A stretch of DNA of 35,545 nt from Massilia eurypsychrophila. GTDB lineage: Bacteria; Pseudomonadota; Gammaproteobacteria; Burkholderiales; Burkholderiaceae_D. The notes below the pieces were generated by a model. That model was not told where the DNA came from. It did not search any database and saw only the letters and a program-made list of their open reading frames with translations. Positions 31,705 through 35,545 of the stretch are shown in pieces. The DNA lies in assembly GCF_002760655.1 (NCBI RefSeq), contig NZ_PDOC01000032.1:1-35545 (forward strand), in the 5' to 3' direction. A program made the translations under genes and the position numbers. The stretch's first letter is position 1; every line of letters begins with the position of its first letter.

Positions 31705-31914
31705 TTAGTTTTGCTTAAGGTTCGGGAATGGCAGCAAAGAATCGATCTGACTGTTAGGGCACGTCGGGAGACGTTCCAAAGTGCTGGCCAGCCATTGCAG
31801 CGGATCGAGCCCATTGAGCTTGGCGGTGCCGAGTAATGACTGGATGGCGGCGGCGCGCCGACCGGCACGCGCCGAACCGGCGAACAGCCAGTTTTTCTTG
31901 TTATGGATAGATGG
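31705..31914 (-). pseudogene. IS66 transposase (TnpC) C-terminal fragment, left copy
   Basis: About 67 codons read HNKKNWLFAGSARAGRRAAA, then LNGLDPLQWLASTLERLP and a normal stop at 31705. This is the end of the IS66 DDE transposase. Everything before HNKKNW is missing, replaced by the inverted second copy. Confidence 0.85.
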
Positions 31915-31941
31915 CCATAACAAGAAAAACTGGCTGTTCGC
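31880..31941. repeat. 27-bp inverted repeat at the IS66 junction
   Basis: Arms 31880-31906 and 31915-31941 are exact complements around the 8-base spacer ATAGATGG. The arms are the NKKNWLFA codons of the two transposase fragments, so the palindrome is the fusion point. Confidence 0.9.
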
Positions 31942-32116
31942 TGGCTTTGAGCGCGCCGGGCGGCGTGCCGCCGCGATCCAGACCCTGCTTGCCACCGCCA
32001 AGCTCAACGGACTCTAACCATTACGCTGGCTCAGCGAGACACTCGAAAGACTGCCCACCTGCCCGAACAGCAAGATCAACTCCTTGCTACCGTTTGCACA
32101 GTCTAGCCAACCCTAA
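31913..32116 (+). pseudogene. IS66 transposase (TnpC) C-terminal fragment, right copy
   Basis: Reads HNKKNWLFAGFERAGRRAAA and LATAKLNGL, then a TAA at 32015-32017 where the left copy has Asp. The same frame goes on with PLRWLSETLERLPTC to a second TAA at 32114. It is thus truncated and carries a nonsense change. It differs from the left copy at many positions, so it comes from a related but different element. Confidence 0.85.
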
Positions 32117-32150
32117 GCCGCATTCATAGGTGGATGGGCCGGACGCTTAC

Positions 32151-32693
32151 TGGCCAAGTCGAGGGTATAGAGGAACTATCTAGAGTCATTCATCGTCTTG
32201 AGTGAAGATGCCCAGATCTGCTGGAATCGTGCAATTCCAGCTAGTCCGACTCCGGACGTGTAGTGATGAAGGAGGCTATCAGTGTGGGCCATATAGGACG
32301 TGGCAAGTGGGTTTTGAGAGATTGCAGCGCATATTCCACTGAGGATCAGGGAACCAATCCGCGCTCCTTAATTTATGGTTCATGAGTACAGTGTGCATCA
32401 TTGTTGATGCGTGAGGCAAGGAATACCGGCTTCCGAGCGCCAGAGGCGCTAACTGGCTTTCCCTCATCGAATTACGACGATTTCAACACCACTTGTAGCA
32501 ACGGTCTTGCATAAGTAATGGCCCTTTTCGATATCGGCCTTGGCTACCGCGACTCGGCCAGCGCCTTCGACACGCTGCGACATTCCGCCCCGTCCGTCGC
32601 ACCGGCCGAGCTTTTCGCTCGTTGACGCAACTCAAGGGCAAAATACGCCAAATCTGTGCGGGTCATTCTGGGGGGGCAAACGCGTTAGCTCAT
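32151..32693. other. Gene-poor stretch between IS66 remnant and tRNA end
   Basis: No convincing gene is seen in about 540 bases. A 35-codon frame from ATG 32519 (MALFDIGLGYRDSASAFDTL) has coding-like composition but is too short to name and may be the remnant of a gene end. The GC content is uneven, as in a scrap region. Confidence 0.4.
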
Positions 32694-32719
32694 GAAAATG
32701 GCCAGCAATGCGGCTGGCC
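32694..32719 (-). terminator. Terminator downstream of the tRNA-Pro end
   Basis: On the minus strand GGCCAGC, loop CGCATT, GCTGGCC, then ATTTTC. It lies 17 bases beyond the tRNA CCA end, where the original tRNA terminator should be. Confidence 0.7.
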
Positions 32720-32736
32720 TAAGGCATTGATTTTAT

Positions 32737-32780
32737 TGGTCGGGACGGAGTGATTCGAACACTCGACCCCTTGCACCCCA
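32737..32780 (-). tRNA. 3' half of tRNA-Pro(GGG), prophage attachment site
   Basis: Read on the minus strand from 32780: anticodon-loop end TGGGGT, stem GCAAG, variable loop GGGTC, T-arm GAGTG-TTCGAAT-CACTC, acceptor strand CGTCCCG, A, CCA. This is the tRNA-Pro pattern with anticodon GGG at 32779-32777. From position 32 back the sequence no longer fits a tRNA, so only the 3' 44 bases exist here. A phage integrase follows at 32941, so this is the core of an att site. The intact tRNA should lie at the far (right) end of the element. Confidence 0.85.
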
Positions 32781-32940
32781 TGTACATCTCCACTCGTTCG
32801 CATATGTTCGCAAACGCCCTCTCCCCCGCAATAATTCAATAATAATCAAACACTTAAATCAATATGTTGTACGCATGAGTCCGAAGGCGTACACTCCCAG
32901 CCAGAAGGAATTAAGGCAAATTTAAGGAAAGTCCGTACTT

Positions 32941-34350
32941 ATGGCAAAGATGACAGTGCACCAGATCGCAGCGTTGAAGCCACGAGACAAAGCTTACAAG
33001 CAAAATGCCGATATCGGACTGCAACTAAGGGTATCTGCAGCCGGCAGCAAAGTATGGATCGTACAATACGTGGTAGGGGGCAAGCAGCGCGAATATCGAA
33101 TTCCTAGACCCTTTGGTCCGGCGACGGACCATGCGCACCTGTCACTTGCCGATGCCCGTATGGAGGCAGATCGGATAAGGGCAATGGCGCGCGCTGGGGT
33201 TGATTTTCAGGTTGAAACCCTACAGGCTCTGGACGCAGAGGCGCGGCGCGTAGCCGATGAACAGTCTGCTGAAATAAGAAGAGCCGAAATAGATCGGACA
33301 GAAAACCTAACCGTGCTGGACATGTTCGACGCTTGGTTACTTAACGGCGTGAGCCGCAAGGACGACAACGCCGAGCTAAGGCGTTCATTTGCGGCCGACG
33401 TCCTTCCGAAAATTGGAGCTATCCCAATTAAGAGCCTGACAGAGCACGAGTTGCGCGCGGTGCTGCGCGCGATGGTTGACCGCGGCGTCAACCGTGCTGC
33501 GGTAATGGTCCGCAACAGTCTGACACAAATGTTCGCGTGGGCTGAGAAGCGCCAGCCCTGGCGCAAGCTGCTGGTCGACGGCGACCCGATGGACCTCATC
33601 GAGATCAAGAAAATCGTCAGCCCCGACTACGACCTCGACAACCAGCGCGATCGCATTCTCTCCTCTGCCGAGATTTGCGAACTGCGCGAGATCTTTGCCC
33701 GCATGCGTACCGAGTTTCATTCGGCGCCAAACCGGCGCGTCATAGTGCGCCCGGTCGAGCAGGTCACGCAATGCGCGGTCTGGATCATGCTCTCCACGCT
33801 GTGCAGGGTGGGCGAGATGTCAATGGCCCGGTGGGAGCATGTCGACTTGACGGCTGCCGAGTGGTTCATCCCAAAAGCGAACGTCAAGGATAACGTAGCG
33901 GACTTGAAGGTGTATCTGTCGGCCTTCTCGCTGGAGCAGTTCCGCCAACTGCACAAGGAGACGGGGCATACCGACTGGTGCTTCCCGGGCCGGGGCGCAG
34001 AGCGGCACTTAGATGTGAAGTCGATCAGCAAACAGGTCGGCGACCGCCAAGCGATGTTTAAGAAAGCCAAGGACGGCAGCGCACGAAAGCCCATGGCGAA
34101 TCGCCGGCACGACAACACGCTGGTGCTCGGCGGTGGTAAAAATGGCGCCTGGACACCGCATGACTTGCGCAGGACGGGCGCGACGATGATGCAGAGCCTC
34201 GGCATTTCGCTCGAGCTGATTGATCGGTGCCAGAACCACGTCCTGGCCGGTAGCAAAGTACGACGTCACTATCTTCACCATGACTACGCAGAAGAGAAAC
34301 GGGAAGCGTGGCGAATCTTGGGGGCGCGCCTATCCGAGATATTGGCATGA
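32941..34350 (+). CDS. int: Phage tyrosine integrase, P4-type
   Basis: A 469-residue tyrosine recombinase. The N-terminus (about 5-90) is the arm-binding DUF4102-type domain (IGLQLRVSAAGSKVWIVQYV). A core-binding domain spans about 120-220. The catalytic domain has R289 in TLCRVGEM, HDLR (H407, R410), H433 in QNHV and the nucleophile probably Y444 in RRHYLHHDY. ATG 32941 has AAGGAAAG about 10 bases upstream. It lies 160 bases from the tRNA-Pro att core, as usual for tRNA-targeting integrases. It is complete and looks functional. Confidence 0.93.
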   Translation: MAKMTVHQIAALKPRDKAYKQNADIGLQLRVSAAGSKVWIVQYVVGGKQREYRIPRPFGPATDHAHLSLADARMEADRIRAMARAGVDFQVETLQALDAEARRVADEQSAEIRRAEIDRTENLTVLDMFDAWLLNGVSRKDDNAELRRSFAADVLPKIGAIPIKSLTEHELRAVLRAMVDRGVNRAAVMVRNSLTQMFAWAEKRQPWRKLLVDGDPMDLIEIKKIVSPDYDLDNQRDRILSSAEICELREIFARMRTEFHSAPNRRVIVRPVEQVTQCAVWIMLSTLCRVGEMSMARWEHVDLTAAEWFIPKANVKDNVADLKVYLSAFSLEQFRQLHKETGHTDWCFPGRGAERHLDVKSISKQVGDRQAMFKKAKDGSARKPMANRRHDNTLVLGGGKNGAWTPHDLRRTGATMMQSLGISLELIDRCQNHVLAGSKVRRHYLHHDYAEEKREAWRILGARLSEILA

Positions 34351-34354
34351 ACGC

Positions 34355-34861
34355 CTACCTCACGGTCGGCTCGCCGTAGTGCCCCGCCGCCCTCACCCAC
34401 GCCTGCAGCGCGCGCAGGCGCTCGGCCAACTCATCGGCTCGCTTCGTTAGATTGAGAAGATCTTCAGTAACTCGGTCCGGAAGCTTGACGGTGGCGGTGG
34501 CGGCGTCATCAAATCGGCCGGCGCCTGGGCCTTCGACGGCTCCATTGGTTTGACAAATTGCGCGGGGGACGCGCAGCCCGCCAGCAGCACGGATAGCAGC
34601 ACGAGCAGCGTCATACTGCTGCGAAAGTGTGGCGATGGCTTTTTCATGGTCGGCAGATGCCTTTCTGGCAGTGGCTTCGTTGAATTTCTGGAGGCGGACG
34701 TAGCGGTCCTGTGCGGCCGCCATTTCCTTTTGTGCGGCTGCGGCGGTGGCGAGTTCCTTCGCCTGCCAGGCGGTGCGCTCAAGGCGCTTTCCGACGCTTG
34801 CGCCGCCGAGGCAGAGGGCGATGGCCAGGACGATGCCGCCGATGATGGTGTAGGGGTTCAT
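34355..34861 (-). CDS. Rz-like inner-membrane spanin
   Basis: A 168-residue protein with one N-terminal membrane helix (YTIIGGIVLAIALCLGG), then a long periplasmic coiled coil (about 30-110, rich in Ala, Gln, Lys and Glu) and a helical tail. It is the inner half of the spanin pair that fuses inner and outer membranes in the last step of lysis. ATG 34861 directly follows the endolysin stop (TAGATG), with GAGGAA upstream. The partner Rz1 gene is nested inside it in another frame. Confidence 0.87.
   Translation of the reverse strand: MNPYTIIGGIVLAIALCLGGASVGKRLERTAWQAKELATAAAAQKEMAAAQDRYVRLQKFNEATARKASADHEKAIATLSQQYDAARAAIRAAGGLRVPRAICQTNGAVEGPGAGRFDDAATATVKLPDRVTEDLLNLTKRADELAERLRALQAWVRAAGHYGEPTVR
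34447..34647 (-). CDS. Rz1-like outer-membrane spanin lipoprotein, nested in Rz
   Basis: A 66-residue lipoprotein read in a different frame wholly within the Rz gene. It has a basic start (MKKPSPHFRSS), hydrophobic LLVLLSVLLAGC with the lipobox cysteine, and a proline-rich short body (LMTPPPPPSSF). Size, lipobox, Pro content and nesting are all typical of Rz1. ATG 34647 is chosen as the start just before the signal peptide; the frame is open further upstream. Confidence 0.88.
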   Translation of the reverse strand: MKKPSPHFRSSMTLLVLLSVLLAGCASPAQFVKPMEPSKAQAPADLMTPPPPPSSFRTELLKIFSI

Positions 34862-35350
34862 CTATTTCCTCGTCAGGCAGATTTCGATGGCGCGCAGCCG
34901 GCGCAGGATCAGGCCTTTGATCGGGGTCTTGACGCCGTTGCGAACGATGCCGTTCCATGCAAACAGCGCGGCGCACGAGCCGACGACATCGCCGGCATTG
35001 GCAAGGCGCGCCATGCTCGATCCGCAGAAGCCGACGATGCCGATGTTGTAAGCGGCGTCTACGAAAGCGATGCGCTGGCCGAGCGTGAGCCGAGACATCG
35101 GCGCACAGGCGTTGACGCCCTCAGCGTGCCGCGCGAGATCGTGATCAAGCTGCGCATTGCATTCCGCGTTGGTGTAGACCCTGCCAGCCATCGCGTTCTC
35201 GGTAGCTCCATCGCAGTACGTGAGCACACCGCCGATGTCCCGGTAGGTGGTAAGTTCGCGGCCCTCTTGCGCTGGCGTGAAGATCAGCAGTGCGGCTGCC
35301 GCTCCGGTGCCAACGATGGCGGCAAGGCTGCGGTTACTTGGTCGGACCAT
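34862..35350 (-). CDS. GH24 phage lysozyme (endolysin)
   Basis: A 162-residue muramidase of the T4-lysozyme/P21 R type. The catalytic triad E29, D38, T44 (QEGRELTTYRDIGGVLTYCDG) has the exact 9- and 6-residue spacing of T4 lysozyme. The N-terminal hydrophobic stretch (about 8-24, LAAIVGTGAAAALLIF) right before the active site looks like a signal-arrest-release helix rather than a cleaved signal. This would allow export by Sec and release when the membrane is depolarised. ATG 35350 has AAGGAG upstream and overlaps the holin-like gene by 17 bases. Confidence 0.9.
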   Translation of the reverse strand: MVRPSNRSLAAIVGTGAAAALLIFTPAQEGRELTTYRDIGGVLTYCDGATENAMAGRVYTNAECNAQLDHDLARHAEGVNACAPMSRLTLGQRIAFVDAAYNIGIVGFCGSSMARLANAGDVVGSCAALFAWNGIVRNGVKTPIKGLILRRLRAIEICLTRK

Positions 35351-35545
35351 CGCTCAACTCCTTCTGCGCCATCACGCGCGCCACCATTGCCGCCGTCGTC
35401 GCAAGGCCCGAAAGCATCGCAAACGCGCCGGTTGGAATGCCGTCAGGCTTGACCATGCCGACATAGACCTCAAGCGCGCCCAGGACGAGCGCAGCCGCGT
35501 TGAATTTCAGGCTCCATGCCTTCTTGACGATTGCGCGCCAGTCGC
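35334..35545 (-). CDS. Holin-like membrane protein (partial)
   Basis: The last 69 residues of a protein that starts outside the window. Visible are WSLKFNAAALVLGALEVYVG, a short loop (MVKPDGIPTG) and a second hydrophobic segment (AFAMLSGLATTAAMVARVM), then a charged tail QKELSDGPTK. Two short helices with a charged C-terminus, directly upstream of the endolysin and overlapping it, fit a holin. The assignment rests on position and shape only. Confidence 0.7.
   Translation of the reverse strand, partial: DWRAIVKKAWSLKFNAAALVLGALEVYVGMVKPDGIPTGAFAMLSGLATTAAMVARVMAQKELSDGPTK

Larger units (their letters stand above)
31671..32150. mobile_element. Head-to-head pair of IS66-family ends
   Basis: GTAAGCGTCCGGC at 31671-31683 and its reverse complement at 32138-32150 have the form of IS66-family terminal repeats. 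Inside are two TnpC C-terminal fragments pointing away from each other. The 8 bases outside the two ends (CCTGCACA and TGGCCAAG) do not match, so there is no target duplication for the pair as a unit. It is a rearranged remnant rather than one element. Confidence 0.75.
32737..35545. mobile_element. Left end of a tRNA-Pro prophage (partial)
   Basis: Bounded on the left by the tRNA-Pro 3' half. It then holds an integrase (plus strand) and a holin-like/endolysin/Rz/Rz1 cassette (minus strand) that continues out of the window. The integrase and lysis genes are convergent, with 4 bases between their stop codons. Structural genes would be expected further right. Confidence 0.88.

Noticed and set aside
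32519-32626. A 35-codon gene (MALFDIGLGYRDSA...)
   Set aside because: Too short, with no ribosome site and no recognisable family; kept only as a note in the gap entry.
32737-32780. A tmRNA 3' end as attachment site
   Set aside because: The anticodon stem, 5-base variable loop and GGG anticodon fit tRNA-Pro, and the acceptor strand CGTCCCG fits the Pro type rather than tmRNA.

Overview
The window looks like the chromosome of a GC-rich betaproteobacterium of the Oxalobacteraceae (Massilia/Duganella/Janthinobacterium type). This is inferred from the mix of families: DUF2863, a PrsT TPR lipoprotein with a PEP-CTERM-type protein, a KPN_02809 metallopeptidase, KGG-repeat and DUF3606 stress proteins, and a dispersed palindromic repeat built on TGTCAGGTCTGACA. 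No species can be named from the sequence alone.

Layout. 1-181: end of an insertion sequence. 311-2703: a small membrane protein, DUF2863 and a PEBP-family protein. 2825-7200: a four-gene operon encoding a membrane Ser/Thr kinase with a DUF4384 tail, an exported caspase-like protein with a coiled coil, an outer-membrane beta-barrel candidate and an OmpA-type peptidoglycan binder. It ends at a scar (7258-7817) where a caspase-like remnant meets a frameshifted second copy of the DUF2863 3' end. 7963-12689: a WYL regulator with a small partner, an internally deleted MscS channel, a serine hydrolase, a CYTH protein and an M14 carboxypeptidase. 12864-13891: two divergent hydrophilic, stress-type proteins. 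14033-18549: metallopeptidase, lipoprotein esterase, glycosyltransferase, HAD phosphatase-like protein and quinone oxidoreductase. 18671-22467: prsT and a divergent PEP-CTERM-type gene, both with sigma-54-like promoters. Two long perfect hairpins (18561-18666 and 22765-22834) sit between convergent genes. 22846-25554: a long AI-2E-type permease and uridine kinase.

25842-31546 is a signalling cluster. It holds a hybrid histidine kinase, a second histidine kinase that is clearly its paralogue, two mutually related 140-residue proteins of unknown family, and a double-domain KaiC-like ATPase that lacks the KaiC phosphosites. It looks like a duplicated [histidine kinase + small protein] module, one copy of which carries the KaiC-like ATPase. 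31671-32150 is a head-to-head pair of decayed IS66-family ends. From 32737 rightwards lies a prophage end: the 3' half of tRNA-Pro(GGG) as attachment site, a tyrosine integrase, and a lysis cassette (holin-like, GH24 endolysin, Rz with nested Rz1) that runs off the window.

The two best candidates for an undescribed system are the kinase/caspase/outer-membrane operon with its duplicated flanks, and the duplicated histidine kinase/small-protein/KaiC-like cluster. All family assignments come from reading motifs by eye, with no database search.
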